Numbered from the stretch's first letter, positions 1-10,129 are shown. The stretch: 64,000 nt of DNA from Pseudomonas sp. EpS/L25 (GCF_001512295.1 NZ_LNUP01000018.1:144091-208090); one strand, 5' to 3'. Made by a program: numbers and translations. Notes: generated by a model not told the origin, from the sequence alone.

Positions 1-1135
1 CGGTCGCGACCTCAAGGACTTCCTGCGCAGCGAGCTGGCCGCCGTGGTCGGCAAGCAGGGCGTCGAGCAGCGCAAGGGCAAGGACGTGGTCCTGTATGGC
101 TTCGGTCGCATCGGTCGTCTGCTGGCCCGTATCCTCATCGAGCACCAGGGCAGTGGCGACGGCCTGCGTCTGCGTGCCATCGTCGTCCGCAAGGGCGCCG
201 ACAACGACCTGGTCAAGCGCGCCAGCCTGCTGCGTCGCGACTCCGTACACGGCTCCTTCGATGGCACCATCACCGTCGACGAGGCCAACAGCACCCTGTG
301 CGCCAACGGCACCCTGATCAAGGTGATCTACTCCAACGATCCCACTACCGTCGACTACACCCAGTATGGCATCCAGGATGCCATCGTCGTCGACAACACC
401 GGCAAGTGGCGCGATGCCGAAGGCCTGGGGCAGCACCTCAAGTGCAAGGGCGTCTCCCGCGTGGTACTGACCGCACCGGGCAAGGGCAACCTGAAGAACA
501 TCGTGCATGGCATCAACCATGACACCATCACCGCCGAAGACACCATCGTCACCGCGGCCTCCTGCACCACCAACGCCATCGTGCCGATCCTCAAGGCGGT
601 CAACGACAAGTACGGCATCGTCAACGGTCACGTCGAGACCGTTCACTCCTACACCAACGACCAGAACCTGATCGACAACTTCCACAAGGGCGATCGTCGT
701 GGCCGTAGCGCTGCCTTGAACATGGTGATCACCGAGACCGGCGCGGCCAAGGCCGTGGCCAAGGCGCTGCCGGAACTGGCCGGCAAGCTGACCGGCAACG
801 CCATCCGCGTGCCGACACCCAACGTCTCCATGGCGATCCTCAACCTGAACCTGGAAAACGCCACCAGCAAGGACGAGATCAACGAGTACCTGCGTGAGAT
901 GGCGCTGCACTCGCCGCTGCACAAGCAGATCGACTTCGTGAACTCTCCGGAAGTGGTCTCCAGCGACTTCGTCGGTTCCCGCCATGCCGGTGTGGTCGAT
1001 GCCGGCGCCACCATCGTCAGCGACAACCGCGTCGTGCTCTACGTCTGGTACGACAACGAGTTCGGCTACAGCTGCCAGGTCGTGCGGGTGCTGGAAGAAA
1101 TGGCGGGCGTCAACCCGCCGGCCTTCCCGGCCTGA
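1..1135 (+). CDS. gap: glyceraldehyde-3-phosphate dehydrogenase, 5'-truncated by window edge
   Basis: The reading frame is open from base 2 and runs into the window from outside, so the true start is missing. The visible protein has a GFGRIGR dinucleotide-binding loop near base 110, the catalytic SCTTNA motif near bases 559-575 and the C-terminal WYDNEFGYS motif. These identify a phosphorylating GAPDH of the glycolysis/gluconeogenesis pathway in the cytosol. About 20 or more residues precede the GFGRIGR loop within the window, which fits the long Pseudomonas form that carries an N-terminal extension and lies near sthA. The gene ends just before a strong terminator. Confidence 0.95.
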   Translation, partial: GRDLKDFLRSELAAVVGKQGVEQRKGKDVVLYGFGRIGRLLARILIEHQGSGDGLRLRAIVVRKGADNDLVKRASLLRRDSVHGSFDGTITVDEANSTLCANGTLIKVIYSNDPTTVDYTQYGIQDAIVVDNTGKWRDAEGLGQHLKCKGVSRVVLTAPGKGNLKNIVHGINHDTITAEDTIVTAASCTTNAIVPILKAVNDKYGIVNGHVETVHSYTNDQNLIDNFHKGDRRGRSAALNMVITETGAAKAVAKALPELAGKLTGNAIRVPTPNVSMAILNLNLENATSKDEINEYLREMALHSPLHKQIDFVNSPEVVSSDFVGSRHAGVVDAGATIVSDNRVVLYVWYDNEFGYSCQVVRVLEEMAGVNPPAFPA

Positions 1136-1170
1136 GTCTTGCGCCCTAGGCAAGGCTGACTTGCAAGAAA

Positions 1171-1205
1171 AAACGGGAGCCCAGGTGGCTCCCGTTTTCG
1201 TTTTG
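1171..1205 (+). terminator. Rho-independent terminator after gap
   Basis: A perfect 11-bp stem (1171-1181 with 1187-1197) closes a 5-base loop and is followed by a T-rich tract. It lies 35 bases after the gap stop codon and separates gap from sthA. Confidence 0.9.
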
Positions 1206-1345
1206 TCGGGTTTTTGCGCCACAATAGCGGCCCGTGACAAGAGGTCGCAGCCCCCTGGGGCGATCTCACGTCGGACGTCACCTCCCGCGAGGTGGGTCCG
1301 GCTCCAGCCGTCGCCTGCGAACGGCTAACCTTCTGAGGAGAAAGC

Positions 1346-2740
1346 ATGGCGGTCTATAGCTACGATGTGGTGGTACTGGGTTCGGGACCGGCAGGCGAGG
1401 GTGCGGCGATGAACGCCGCCAAGAACGGTCGCCGGGTGGCGGTGGTGGACAATCGCCAGGTGGTCGGCGGCAACTGCACGCATCTGGGCACCATCCCGTC
1501 CAAGGCGCTGCGCCATTCGGTCAAGCAGATCATCCAGTTCAACACCAACGAGATGTTCCGCTCCATCGGCGAGCCGCGCTGGTTCTCCTTCCCCGACGTG
1601 CTGCGCAGCGCCGAGCGAGTGATCGCCCGCCAGGTCTCCTCGCGTACCAGTTACTACGCGCGCAATCGCGTCGACCTGTTCTTCGGCACCGCCAGCTTCG
1701 CCGACGAGAACACCATCGAGATCGTCAACCTGAGGGGCGACCTGGAGCGGCTGGTGGCCAAGCAGGTCGTCATCGCCACCGGCTCGCGCCCCTACCGCCC
1801 GGTGGACGTGGACTTCAGCCATCCGCGCATCTACGACAGCGACACCATCCTGTCGCTGACCCACACCCCGCGCCGCCTGATCATCTACGGTGCCGGGGTG
1901 ATCGGCAGCGAGTACGCCTCCATCTTCAGCGGTCTCGGCGTGCTGGTCGACCTGATCGACAACCGCGATCAGCTGCTCAGCTTCCTCGACGACGAGATCT
2001 CCGACGCCCTGAGCTATCACCTGCAGAACAACAACGTGCTCATCCGCCACAACGAGGAGTACGAGCGCATCGAGGGCCAGGAGCACGGCGTGGTGTTGCA
2101 CCTGAAGTCCGGCAAGAAGCTGCGCGCCGACGCCTTGCTCTGGTGCAACGGCCGGACCGGCAACACCGACCACCTGGGCCTGCAGAACGTGGGACTCGCG
2201 GTCAACAGCCGCGGCCAGATCACCGTCGACGAGAACTACCGGACCTCGGTCGCCAACATCTATGCAGCGGGCGACGTCATCGGCTGGCCGAGCCTGGCCA
2301 GCGCCGCCTACGACCAGGGTCGTTCGGCGTCGGACAACCTCCTGCACGACAACAAGGGGCGGGTGGTCAACGACATCCCTACCGGCATCTACACCATTCC
2401 CGAGATCAGTTCGCTGGGCAAGACCGAGCGCGAGCTGACCCAGGAAAAGGTGCCCTACGAGGTTGGCAAGGCCTTCTTCAAGAGCATGGCGCGGGCGCAG
2501 ATCTCCGGTGAGCCGGTGGGCATGCTGAAGATCCTCTTCCACCGCGAGACCCTGCAGGTACTGGGCGTGCACTGCTTCGGCGACCAGGCGTCGGAGATCC
2601 TGCACATCGGCCAGGCGATCATGAACCAGGAAGGCGAGGCGAACAGCATCCGCTATTTCGTCAACACCACCTTCAACTACCCGACCATGGCCGAGGCCTA
2701 TCGGGTGGCGGCGTTCGATGGCTTGAATCGGCTGTTCTGA
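1346..2740 (+). CDS. sthA: soluble pyridine nucleotide transhydrogenase
   Basis: This 464-residue flavoprotein transfers hydride between NADPH and NAD+ in the cytosol. It has an N-terminal FAD-binding [10 protein letters not shown] motif, a second nucleotide-binding [11 protein letters not shown] motif near residue 180, and a C-terminal dimerisation domain. The segment [17 protein letters not shown] shows the single-cysteine version of the usual redox-active pair, typical of SthA rather than lipoamide dehydrogenase or glutathione reductase. The length is that of the family. A clear GAGGAG ribosome-binding site lies 8 bases before the ATG. The gene stands alone between the gap terminator and a repeat-filled convergent spacer. 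Confidence 0.96.
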   Translation: MAVYSYDVVVLGSGPAGEGAAMNAAKNGRRVAVVDNRQVVGGNCTHLGTIPSKALRHSVKQIIQFNTNEMFRSIGEPRWFSFPDVLRSAERVIARQVSSRTSYYARNRVDLFFGTASFADENTIEIVNLRGDLERLVAKQVVIATGSRPYRPVDVDFSHPRIYDSDTILSLTHTPRRLIIYGAGVIGSEYASIFSGLGVLVDLIDNRDQLLSFLDDEISDALSYHLQNNNVLIRHNEEYERIEGQEHGVVLHLKSGKKLRADALLWCNGRTGNTDHLGLQNVGLAVNSRGQITVDENYRTSVANIYAAGDVIGWPSLASAAYDQGRSASDNLLHDNKGRVVNDIPTGIYTIPEISSLGKTERELTQEKVPYEVGKAFFKSMARAQISGEPVGMLKILFHRETLQVLGVHCFGDQASEILHIGQAIMNQEGEANSIRYFVNTTFNYPTMAEAYRVAAFDGLNRLF

Positions 2741-2760
2741 CGTCTTCGGTCGGAAAGGCA

Positions 2761-2884
2761 TCGCGGCCATGGGCCGCTCCTACGGTGACGTCCGTGCCTG
2801 TAGGAGCGGCCCATGGCCGCGATCAGCAAAGCACCAGAGCCCCGCAGGAGCGGTCGCAGCGGCGGCCCTCCCATGGCCGCGATT
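2761..2884. repeat. REP-like inverted pair plus a degenerate third copy
   Basis: Two perfect 23-bp arms (2761-2783 and 2800-2822) in opposite orientation share the core GAGCGGCCCATGGCCGCGA and could form a long hairpin. A degenerate copy follows at about 2842-2884. The element sits between the convergent genes sthA and glpQ, where it may also act as a transcription barrier. Related copies lie at 35579, 39446, 39593 and 63878. Confidence 0.85.
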
Positions 2885-2901
2885 CTTGGCAGGCAGGACG
2901 C

Positions 2902-3618
2902 CTACCCCAACGTCCGCCGCGCCAGGCTCGGGAAGTCGGTGATCAGGCTGTCCGCGCCGAAGTCGGCCAGGCGGCGCATCAGGCTGGCGTCGTTGACCGT
3001 CCAGACCGACACGTGCAGGCCTTGGCGCTGGGCCTTGAGCAGGCGTTCCGGGGTGCACAGCGTCCAGTTCAGCGCCAGCAGATGACAGCCGTAGTGGGCC
3101 GCCACCTTGAGCGGATCGAGCCAGGCGTATTCCGCCACCAGCCCGCGCGCCAGATGGGGCGTGTCGCGCTGCAGGGCGCGCAGGACTTCCCGCGAGGAAC
3201 TGGTCACGGTGACCTTGTCCTGCAGGCCGAATTCCTCGACCAGTCGGGCGATGGCCTTGACCGTCTGGGCCGCTCGTACCCGCGAGGCGCTTTTCACCTC
3301 CAGCTGCCAATGCTCGAAGCGGCACTTCTCGAAGAGTTGGCGCAAGGTCGGGATGGGGGCAGGACGTGGCCATGCCGGGCCACCCTGGCGGGCGTCCAGT
3401 GCCGCCAGGTCGGCCACCGCCTTTTCGCTGACCTTGCCGCCACGCCCGGTGGTGCGCTTGAGAGTAGGGTCGTGGATCACCACCAGCTCGCCGTCCCGCG
3501 AGAGGTGCAGGTCCAGCTCGCAACGCTGGACGCCCAGTTCCAGGCACAGCTCGAAGCCGGCCAGGGTATTTTCCGGCGCTTCGCCGCGGGCGCCGCGGTG
3601 TCCGTAGATGAGGGTCAT
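2902..3618 (-). CDS. cytosolic glycerophosphodiester phosphodiesterase
   Basis: The 238-residue protein has the GDPD signature: HRGARGEAPENT at residues 7-18, the metal-binding CELDLH near residue 38, and VVIHDPTL near residue 47. It hydrolyses glycerophosphodiesters to sn-glycerol-3-phosphate and an alcohol. No signal peptide is visible, so it resembles cytosolic UgpQ more than periplasmic GlpQ. The start ATG lies 8 bases downstream of the stop of the secreted-protein gene at 3627-3917, so the two are probably co-transcribed with the PilZ gene upstream. PAO1 has the same local order. Confidence 0.9.
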   Translation of the reverse strand: MTLIYGHRGARGEAPENTLAGFELCLELGVQRCELDLHLSRDGELVVIHDPTLKRTTGRGGKVSEKAVADLAALDARQGGPAWPRPAPIPTLRQLFEKCRFEHWQLEVKSASRVRAAQTVKAIARLVEEFGLQDKVTVTSSSREVLRALQRDTPHLARGLVAEYAWLDPLKVAAHYGCHLLALNWTLCTPERLLKAQRQGLHVSVWTVNDASLMRRLADFGADSLITDFPSLARRTLG

Positions 3619-3626
3619 GAAGGCTC

Positions 3627-3917
3627 CTAGGGTGAGGGGGACGGGCGGCGCGGTTCGCGGACCGCATCCAGCACCCGGTCGTTTTCGAAATAGACGCTGA
3701 AATCTCGATAGTCCCAGCGGCGGATGGCCGGGCGGCCGACCGGCGGATGTTCCTGGTCGGGCAGGCCAAAGCGTTCCAGTACCTGAGCACGACTATCGCC
3801 GCGCAGGGGGAGGGGGACGCCGGGGTCACCCTGCTGGCCCAGCGGGATCTGCAGGGTATCGGCCCAGCCGGGCACGGCCGTGCCGAGCAGCAGCAAGGCC
3901 AGCCAGGCGCCCTTCAC
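3627..3917 (-). CDS. small secreted protein, conserved hypothetical
   Basis: This 96-residue protein begins with a signal peptide (a Lys, then a hydrophobic run, then a GWAD cleavage context), so it is probably periplasmic. The mature part is short, proline- and charge-rich, with a VLERFGLPDQE segment resembling the small outer-membrane assembly (SmpA/BamE-like) fold only loosely. No function is assigned. Its start overlaps the stop of the PilZ gene by 4 bases (ATGA) and its stop lies close to the glycerophosphodiesterase start, so all three form one leftward unit. Confidence 0.75.
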   Translation of the reverse strand: MKGAWLALLLLGTAVPGWADTLQIPLGQQGDPGVPLPLRGDSRAQVLERFGLPDQEHPPVGRPAIRRWDYRDFSVYFENDRVLDAVREPRRPSPSP

Positions 3918-4465
3918 GCGTCTTCTCCGCGGTCGGCGCGGCGGCCACGAGCCTGCTGGCGCAGGACGTGGCGGGCCAGCAACTGGCGCTGGGCGTCTTC
4001 CAGTTCGATGAAGCTGGTACCTATTTCATGACCGCCGGCGACGGCCTGGCAACTGGTCACCTCGGCGCGTACCTGCAGGCCCAGCCCCTGGGGCGGCAGG
4101 GCCATGCGCAATTCGAGGCGCGTGCCCAGGGCCAGCGGCTCGGTATGGACGAAGGCCAGGCCGCCCTCGGACAGCACCACCTCCCGGGTGGCGCCACTGT
4201 CATGCATCAGGTTCCAGGCGAAGGCCTGGCCGAGCAGGTCGAGGCGCTTGTGCACCAGGCGCAGGCAGGCGGTGATGGCACGGTCGCGTTCGTCCAGGTT
4301 GCGCAGCAGATGACGGGATTCGAATTCCAGCTGGTGCAGTTCGCTCAGGAGTGCGAACAGCGGCGCGGTCTCGCCGGAGGCGCCTTCGGCAGGGCCGATT
4401 TGCAGTGCGATGCGGTCGGTGATGCGATAGTATTCCCGCCGTTCACGCGCGTCTGGGGTGGTCAT
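3914..4465 (-). CDS. PilZ-domain protein (possible cyclic-di-GMP receptor)
   Basis: The likely start is the ATG at 4465, which has GGAG about 10 bases upstream and gives 183 residues. An upstream in-frame ATG (4531) has no better support. The N-terminal RREYYRI resembles the arginine-containing PilZ motif, and VLSEGGLAF near residue 100 sits where D/N-x-S-x-x-G is expected, but the first position is Val. Cyclic-di-GMP binding is therefore likely but not certain. The orthologous position in PAO1 (PA2989, from memory) is also a PilZ gene. It is divergent from lolC across about 107 bp. Confidence 0.75.
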   Translation of the reverse strand: MTTPDARERREYYRITDRIALQIGPAEGASGETAPLFALLSELHQLEFESRHLLRNLDERDRAITACLRLVHKRLDLLGQAFAWNLMHDSGATREVVLSEGGLAFVHTEPLALGTRLELRMALPPQGLGLQVRAEVTSCQAVAGGHEIGTSFIELEDAQRQLLARHVLRQQARGRRADRGEDA

Positions 4466-4572
4466 GTCGGGCCGCTCCGTGGGTGATGGCTCCGAGTGTA
4501 GCCGGCGAGCCGGCACGGTGTCGCCGTCCACCCCGCAGGGCGCCTACGTCTTTCCGCCGTGCAAGCGAGCCT

Positions 4573-5823
4573 ATGTTCAGACCCCTGCCGATCTACCTTG
4601 GCCTGCGTTACGTCCGCGCCAAGCGCCGCAATCATTTCGTCTCCTTCATCTCGCTCACGTCCATGATCGGCCTGGCCCTTGGCGTGGTGGTCATGATCGT
4701 GGTGCTGTCGGTCATGAACGGCTTCGACCGCGAGATGCGCGAGCGCGTCCTGGGCATGATTCCCCATGCGACGGTGGAGTCCTACCAGCCGGTGACCGAC
4801 TGGCGCAGCGTGCGCGAGCGCGCGTTGCAGAACAGCCAGGTGGCCGCGGTGGCGCCCTTCACCCAGTTGCAGGGCATGCTGGCCCACGACAAGGCGGTGC
4901 AGACCGTCCTGCTCAACGCCATCGACCCGGCCGAGGAGCCCAAGGTCTCGATCATCGCCAGCTTCATGCGCGAGGGTAAGCTGGATGACCTGAGGCCAGG
5001 CGAGTTCGGCATCATCATCGGCTCGCTGGCCGCCGAGAAACTCGGCGTCAAGGTCGGCGACAAGCTCACCTACATCGCCCCGGAAGTGGCCGTGACTCCC
5101 GCCGGCATGTTTCCGCGCATGAAGAGATTCACCGTGGTGGGGATCTTCAGCGTCGGTGCCGGCGAGCTGGATGGCTCGGTAGGCCTGATCCACATCGAGG
5201 ACGCCGCGCGGCTGCAACGCTGGCCGGCGAACGCGGTGCAGGGCGTGCGGCTGAAACTGCACGACCTGTTCCAGGCGCCCGACGTATCCTGGAACATCGC
5301 TCGCCAACTGCCAGGCAACGACTGGTACGCCCGCGACTGGACCCGCACCCATGGCAATCTCTACCAGGCCATCGGCATGGAGAAGACCATGATCGGCCTG
5401 CTGCTGCTGCTGATCGTCGCCGTGGCCGCCTTCAACATCGTCTCCACCCTGGTGATGGTGGTGACCGACAAGAAATCCGACATCGCCATCCTGCGCACCC
5501 TGGGTGCCACGCCCCGGCAGATCATGGCGGTGTTCATGGTCCAGGGGACCTTCATCGGCGTCATCGGCACGGCCATCGGCTGCGTGCTGGGCGTGCTCGC
5601 GGCGCTCAACGTCAGCGCCGCGCTGGCCTGGGTGCAGCGCCTTACCGGGCACCAGTTCCTCAACGCCGAGGTGTACTTCATCGACTACCTGCCGGCGCAG
5701 CTGCAGCTGCACGACGTGCTGCTGGTCTGTGGCGCGTCCTTCGCCCTGAGCTTCCTGGCCACGCTCTATCCCTCCTGGAGCGCCGCCCGTACCCAACCCG
5801 CCGAGGCCCTGCGTTATGAATGA
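4573..5823 (+). CDS. lolC: lipoprotein-releasing ABC transporter permease LolC
   Basis: The 416-residue inner-membrane protein begins [20 protein letters not shown]. It has one transmembrane helix near residues 20-45, a large periplasmic MacB-type domain, and three helices in the C-terminal third. With LolD and LolE it extracts outer-membrane lipoproteins from the inner membrane and passes them to LolA. The C-terminal half shares a 50-bp identical DNA run with lolE. The start was chosen at the ATG beginning the conserved MFRPL; an upstream in-frame ATG would add 30 non-conserved residues. Its stop overlaps the lolD start by 8 bases. Confidence 0.93.
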   Translation: MFRPLPIYLGLRYVRAKRRNHFVSFISLTSMIGLALGVVVMIVVLSVMNGFDREMRERVLGMIPHATVESYQPVTDWRSVRERALQNSQVAAVAPFTQLQGMLAHDKAVQTVLLNAIDPAEEPKVSIIASFMREGKLDDLRPGEFGIIIGSLAAEKLGVKVGDKLTYIAPEVAVTPAGMFPRMKRFTVVGIFSVGAGELDGSVGLIHIEDAARLQRWPANAVQGVRLKLHDLFQAPDVSWNIARQLPGNDWYARDWTRTHGNLYQAIGMEKTMIGLLLLLIVAVAAFNIVSTLVMVVTDKKSDIAILRTLGATPRQIMAVFMVQGTFIGVIGTAIGCVLGVLAALNVSAALAWVQRLTGHQFLNAEVYFIDYLPAQLQLHDVLLVCGASFALSFLATLYPSWSAARTQPAEALRYE

Positions 5824-6517
5824 TCGAGCCGTTTTGCGTTGCCAGGACCTGGGCAAGCGCTACGAGGAAGGCCCCCAGACCGTCGAGGTGCTGAGCAACG
5901 TCCAGCTCACCCTGCAACCGGGTGAGCGCGTCTCCATCGTCGGCAGTTCGGGCTCGGGCAAGACCACCCTGCTGAACCTGCTCGGGGGCCTGGACACCCC
6001 CAGCAGCGGCAGCGTCTGGCTCGATGGCGAGGAGCTGTCGGCGCTGAACGAGAAGGCCCGTGGCCTCTTGCGCAATCGCGCCATGGGCTTCGTCTATCAG
6101 TTCCACCACCTGCTGCCGGAATTCAGCGCCCTGGAAAACGTCTGCATGCCGCTACTGATCGGCAAGGCTTCCATCGGCGAGGCGCGGGAGCGCGCCGCCA
6201 GGCTCTTGGAACGGGTCGGCCTCGGTCATCGCCTGGGCCACAAGCCGGCCGAGCTGTCCGGCGGCGAGCGCCAGCGCGTGGCCATCGCCCGCGCCCTGGT
6301 CAACCAGCCCAAGCTGGTGCTGCTCGACGAGCCCACCGGCAACCTCGACCAGCATACCGCCCACGGTATCCAGGATCTGATGCTGGAGCTGTCCACCTCG
6401 CTGCGCACCGCCTTCCTGGTGGTGACCCATGACCAGGTGCTGGCTGGCCAGATGGACCGGATGCTGCGCCTGGACGAAGGCCATCTGGTCGACGCCACGC
6501 CGGCCCGGCAGGTCTGA
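5816..6517 (+). CDS. lolD: lipoprotein-releasing ABC transporter ATPase LolD
   Basis: This 233-residue ATPase powers LolCE. It has Walker [12 protein letters not shown] near residue 42, the ABC signature [15 protein letters not shown] near residue 145, and Walker [13 protein letters not shown]. Length and motif order match the LolD/MacB-N subfamily. The start ATG overlaps the 3' end of lolC and lolE follows after 7 bases, so the three are translationally coupled. Confidence 0.96.
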   Translation: MNDRAVLRCQDLGKRYEEGPQTVEVLSNVQLTLQPGERVSIVGSSGSGKTTLLNLLGGLDTPSSGSVWLDGEELSALNEKARGLLRNRAMGFVYQFHHLLPEFSALENVCMPLLIGKASIGEARERAARLLERVGLGHRLGHKPAELSGGERQRVAIARALVNQPKLVLLDEPTGNLDQHTAHGIQDLMLELSTSLRTAFLVVTHDQVLAGQMDRMLRLDEGHLVDATPARQV

Positions 6518-6524
6518 GGTCGTT

Positions 6525-7766
6525 ATGTTCAGACCGCTCTCCCTGTTCATCGGCCTGAGATACACCCGCGCCAAGCGGCGCAAATCGTTCATCTCCTTCT
6601 TCTCGCTGGTCTCCATGTTCGGCCTGGCGCTGGGCGTGCTGGCCATGATCCTGGTGCTGTCGGTGATGAACGGCTTCCAGGAAGAAATGCGCGGCCGCAT
6701 CCTCGGCATGGTGCCCCATGCCTTCATCAGCGGCGCCCAGCCGCTGGATGACTGGCGCCCGCTGGCAGCCAAGGCCGAGCAGCAGCCCCATGTACTGGCG
6801 GCGGTGCCCTACACCCAGCTGCAGGGCATGCTCTCGGTGCGCGGCCGCATGCAGCCGCTGCTGGTGGACGGCATAGATCCGGCCCAGGAAAAGCGCGTCT
6901 CCATCGTCGGCGAGCGCATGACCCAGGGCAGCCTCGACGCCCTCAAGCCCGGCGAATTCGGCATCGTGCTGGGCGAGATCGCCGCGCGGCGCTTCCAACT
7001 GGAGCTGGGCAGCCAGGTCACGGTGATCATCCCCGAGGTCGGCGCCACCGGTAGCATCACCCCGCGCCTGCGACGCTTCACCGTGGTCGGCACCTTCAAG
7101 GTCGGCGCCGAGCTGGATGCCTCCCTGGCGCTGATCAACGTGGCCGACGCCGCGCCGCTCAAGGGCTGGCAGCCGGGCCAGGTGGAGAGCATCCGCCTGG
7201 CGCTGGACGATCTGTTCCAGGCGCCGCGCATTTCCCGTGACGTGGCCAAGGCACTCGGCGATGGCTACCAGGCGCGCGACTGGACGATCTCCCAGGGCAG
7301 CCTGTTCCAGGCGATGCAGATGGAGAAGACCATGATCGGCCTGCTGCTGCTGCTGATCGTCGCCGTGGCGGCCTTCAACATCATCGCCACCCTGATCATG
7401 GTGGTGGCCGACAAGAAGGCCGATATCGCCATCCTGCGCACCCTGGGCGCCACGCCGGGGCAGATCATGGCGGTGTTCATGGTGCAGGGCACGGTGATCG
7501 GCCTGGTCGGTACCCTGATCGGTGGCATCCTCGGCGTCGTCGCGGCGCTCAACGTCAGCAGCTGGATCGCCGCCCTGGAGCGCCTGGTCGGCCACAAACT
7601 GTTCGGTGGCGACATGTACTTCATCAGCAACCTGCCGTCGCGGCTGGAGCTGGAAGACGTGGTGCTGATCGCCGTGGCGGCCCTCAGCATGAGCTTCCTG
7701 GCGACCCTCTATCCCGCCTGGCGCGCCTCTCGCACCTCGCCGGCCGAAGCCCTGCGCTACGATTGA
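6525..7766 (+). CDS. lolE: lipoprotein-releasing ABC transporter permease LolE
   Basis: This 413-residue paralogue of LolC begins MFRPLSLFIGLRYTRAKRRK and has the same layout: one N-terminal helix, a periplasmic domain and three C-terminal helices. Having distinct LolC and LolE, rather than a single LolF, is the usual gammaproteobacterial arrangement. The start ATG lies 7 bases after lolD. Bases 7320-7369 are identical to lolC 5377-5426, which suggests strong constraint or gene conversion between the two copies. Confidence 0.93.
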   Translation: MFRPLSLFIGLRYTRAKRRKSFISFFSLVSMFGLALGVLAMILVLSVMNGFQEEMRGRILGMVPHAFISGAQPLDDWRPLAAKAEQQPHVLAAVPYTQLQGMLSVRGRMQPLLVDGIDPAQEKRVSIVGERMTQGSLDALKPGEFGIVLGEIAARRFQLELGSQVTVIIPEVGATGSITPRLRRFTVVGTFKVGAELDASLALINVADAAPLKGWQPGQVESIRLALDDLFQAPRISRDVAKALGDGYQARDWTISQGSLFQAMQMEKTMIGLLLLLIVAVAAFNIIATLIMVVADKKADIAILRTLGATPGQIMAVFMVQGTVIGLVGTLIGGILGVVAALNVSSWIAALERLVGHKLFGGDMYFISNLPSRLELEDVVLIAVAALSMSFLATLYPAWRASRTSPAEALRYD

Positions 7767-7772
7767 TCCCTT

Positions 7773-7815
7773 CGCCAGGGCAACGTGGGCGAGTCCGCCC
7801 CGTAGCCCTGGCTCT
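7773..7815 (+). terminator. possible terminator hairpin after lolE
   Basis: GCCAGGGC (7774-7781) pairs with GCCCTGGC (7805-7812), enclosing a second short GGGCG/CGCCC hairpin. The following tract is only moderately T-rich, so termination here is uncertain. Confidence 0.4.
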
Positions 7816-7880
7816 TCCGTCTTCGAGCTGCTCTAATTCGCGCATCCTAGACCTTTCGGTTCTCCACGGATGGAGTCCTG

Positions 7881-10129
7881 ATGCGCGCTATTCTGCTTGC
7901 CTTCGCCCTGGGTGTGCTGCTCCTGCGCGCCTTGCCGGTCCTGCCATCGATGCCGCTGCTGGCGGCGCTCGCTGTCGTCGCCTGCATCTCGCTCGGCACC
8001 CGTCTGGCGGTCGTGGGCGCTTTCGGTCTTGGTCTGGCGTGGGCCGCACTCCATGCCCAGTGGGCACTGCAGGATCGTCTTGATCCGGGGTTGGAACAGC
8101 GGGTGCTGTGGATCGAAGGGCGGGTGAGCGGGCTGCCAGCGGTGGACGCCGATTCGGTGGGATTCCTGCTCGCCGACCCCAGCAGCCGACGCGGCCTGAA
8201 GCTGCCGGCGCGGATACGCCTGAACTGGTATGGCGGCCCGCGGCCCTTGGCGGGCGAGCGCTGGCGGCTGGCCGTGGAGCTGCGCAGTCCCGCGGGCCTG
8301 GCCAATCCCCTGGGGCAGGATCGCGAGGCCTGGCTGCTCGCTCAGGGCATCGGCGCCACCGGGAGCGTCAAGGATGGCCAGCGACTCGCGGCGGCCAGCG
8401 GCCTGGCGACCTGGCGACCTGGCGCGATAGCATCCGGCAATACCTGCATACCCGCGATCCGGCCGGGCAGGGCGGTCTGCTCGCCGCTCTGGTGGTCGGC
8501 GACGCCTCCGGCATCACCGACCACCAGTGGCAACTGTTCCAGGACACCGGCACCGTGCATCTGATGGTGATTTCCGGCCAGCACATCGGCCTGGTCGCCC
8601 TGGGTGTCTATGCCCTGGTGGTCACCCTGGCGCGTCGTGGCTACTGGCCGAGCCGGCTGCCCTGGCGTCTGTCGGCCGCCGTCCTGACGATGGCCACTGC
8701 CTTAGGTTACGGGCTGCTGGCCGGCTTCGAGGTGCCGGTGCAGCGTGCCTGTCTCATGGTCACCCTGGGGCTGCTCTGGCAGCTCGGCCGCCAGCAGGTA
8801 CGATTGGGGGATGCCTTGCTGCTGGCCCTGGTGGGGGTGCTGGCGGCCAATCCGCTGGTCAGTCTGTTGCCGGGCTTCTGGCTATCCTTCGGCGCCGTGC
8901 TCCTGCTGCTGTGGAGCTTCGCCGGGCGCCTGGGGCGGCTGCCCTGGTGGCACGCCCTGGGACGCGCCCAGAGCTGCATGGCGCTGGGCCTGGCACCGCT
9001 GCTCCTGGCGCTGGGACTACCCCTGAGCCTCAGCGGGCCCCTGGCCAATGCCGTCGCCGTGCCGCTGATGGACATGGCCATCGTGCCGCTGGCATTGGTG
9101 GGGACGCTGCTATCCCTGCCCTGGTCGCCCCTGGGCGATCCGGCGTTATGGCTGGCCGGCTTCCTGCTCGAGCTTCTGCTTGGACTCCTGGGTTGGCTGG
9201 CGCAACTGGCCGCGGCCTGGCAACCCGCCTTGGCACCCGCCTGGACGCTCTGGTTGGCCGGGCTCGGCGCCTTGCTGGCACTGCTGCCCGCAGGGGTACC
9301 ACTGCGCGGCTGCGGGGCGCTGCTCATGCTGCCCGCCCTGTTTCCGGCCGTCCCGCTGCCGGCCGAAGGGCAGGCGCGGATCACGTTCCTGGACGTGGGG
9401 CAGGGCCTGGCCGTGCTGGTGCGCACCCGCGATCATGCACTGTTGTATGACGCCGGTCCGCGGCAGGGCAGCTACGACAGCGGCGCCCGCGTCGTACTGC
9501 CCAATCTGCGCGCCGCGGGCATCGACACGCTCGACGTCCTGCTGCTCAGTCATGCCGATGCCGATCATGCGGGCGGGGCGCCAACGGTAGCCAGGGGACT
9601 GTCACCGAGGCAGGTGCTCAGTGGCGAGACCCGGCGACTGGAGTCCGGCTTGCGCGCCCAGGACTGCACGGATGGTGGCAGCTGGCGCTGGAACGAGGTC
9701 AGCTTCACCACCTGGTGGCGGCCCAGCGCGGACTCCAATGCCTCCTCCTGCGTGCTCAAGATCGACGCCAGCGGCGAACGCCTGCTGCTCACCGGCGACA
9801 TCGACGAGCGGCGCGAGGCCGAGCTGGTGGCCAGCGGCCTGCCACTCGCGGCGGATTGGCTCGCGGCCCCGCACCATGGCAGTCGCAGTGGCTCCAGCGC
9901 CTGCTTCATCGACGCCGTCCAGCCCCGCGGCGTGCTGATCTCCCGGGGGCGGCACAATCGCTACGGCCATCCTCATCCGCTCGTCGTGAAGCGCTACCGC
10001 GAGCGTGGTGTGTTGGCCTATGACACCGCCGAACTCGGCGCCCTGAGCTGGACCCTCGGGCGTTGGGAGCGGCCCCGTGGCCAGCGCGAGACGGCATCCT
10101 GGTGGCGGACGTCCCCGCCGACACCCTGA
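7881..10129 (+). pseudogene. comEC: comEC DNA-uptake channel, interrupted by an 8-bp frameshift
   Basis: ComEC forms the inner-membrane channel for single-stranded DNA in natural transformation. The first frame (7881-8564) gives a normal N-terminus up to about residue 180 (SGLATW), then leaves the family sequence and stops. The family continues in another frame from RDSIRQYL at about 8423 to the stop at 10129. That part has the competence-domain membrane helices, the VISGQHIGL motif, and a C-terminal metallo-beta-lactamase domain with SHADADHAGG and APHHGSRSG. Bases 8402-8424 hold nearly three copies of CCTGGCGA. Removing one copy restores a single frame of 746 codons, close to the usual length. 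GGAG lies 5 bases before the ATG. Either the gene is inactive in this sequence, or it is a slippage switch or sequencing error. Confidence 0.88.
8402..8424 (+). repeat. 8-bp tandem repeat causing the comEC frameshift
   Basis: Two full units of CCTGGCGA (8402-8409, 8410-8417) are followed by a 7-base partial unit (8418-8424). Loss of one unit joins the two comEC frames as SGLATWRDSIRQ. Confidence 0.95.

Noticed and set aside
1325..2770. A 481-codon minus-strand frame opposite sthA
   Set aside because: Shadow of sthA: no family motifs, composition typical of antisense frames in GC-rich DNA, and it extends into the REP pair.
8108..10129. comEC starting within a separate downstream frame at 8108
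   Set aside because: The first 105 codons of that frame are out of register with ComEC homology; true similarity switches frame at the 8-bp repeat.
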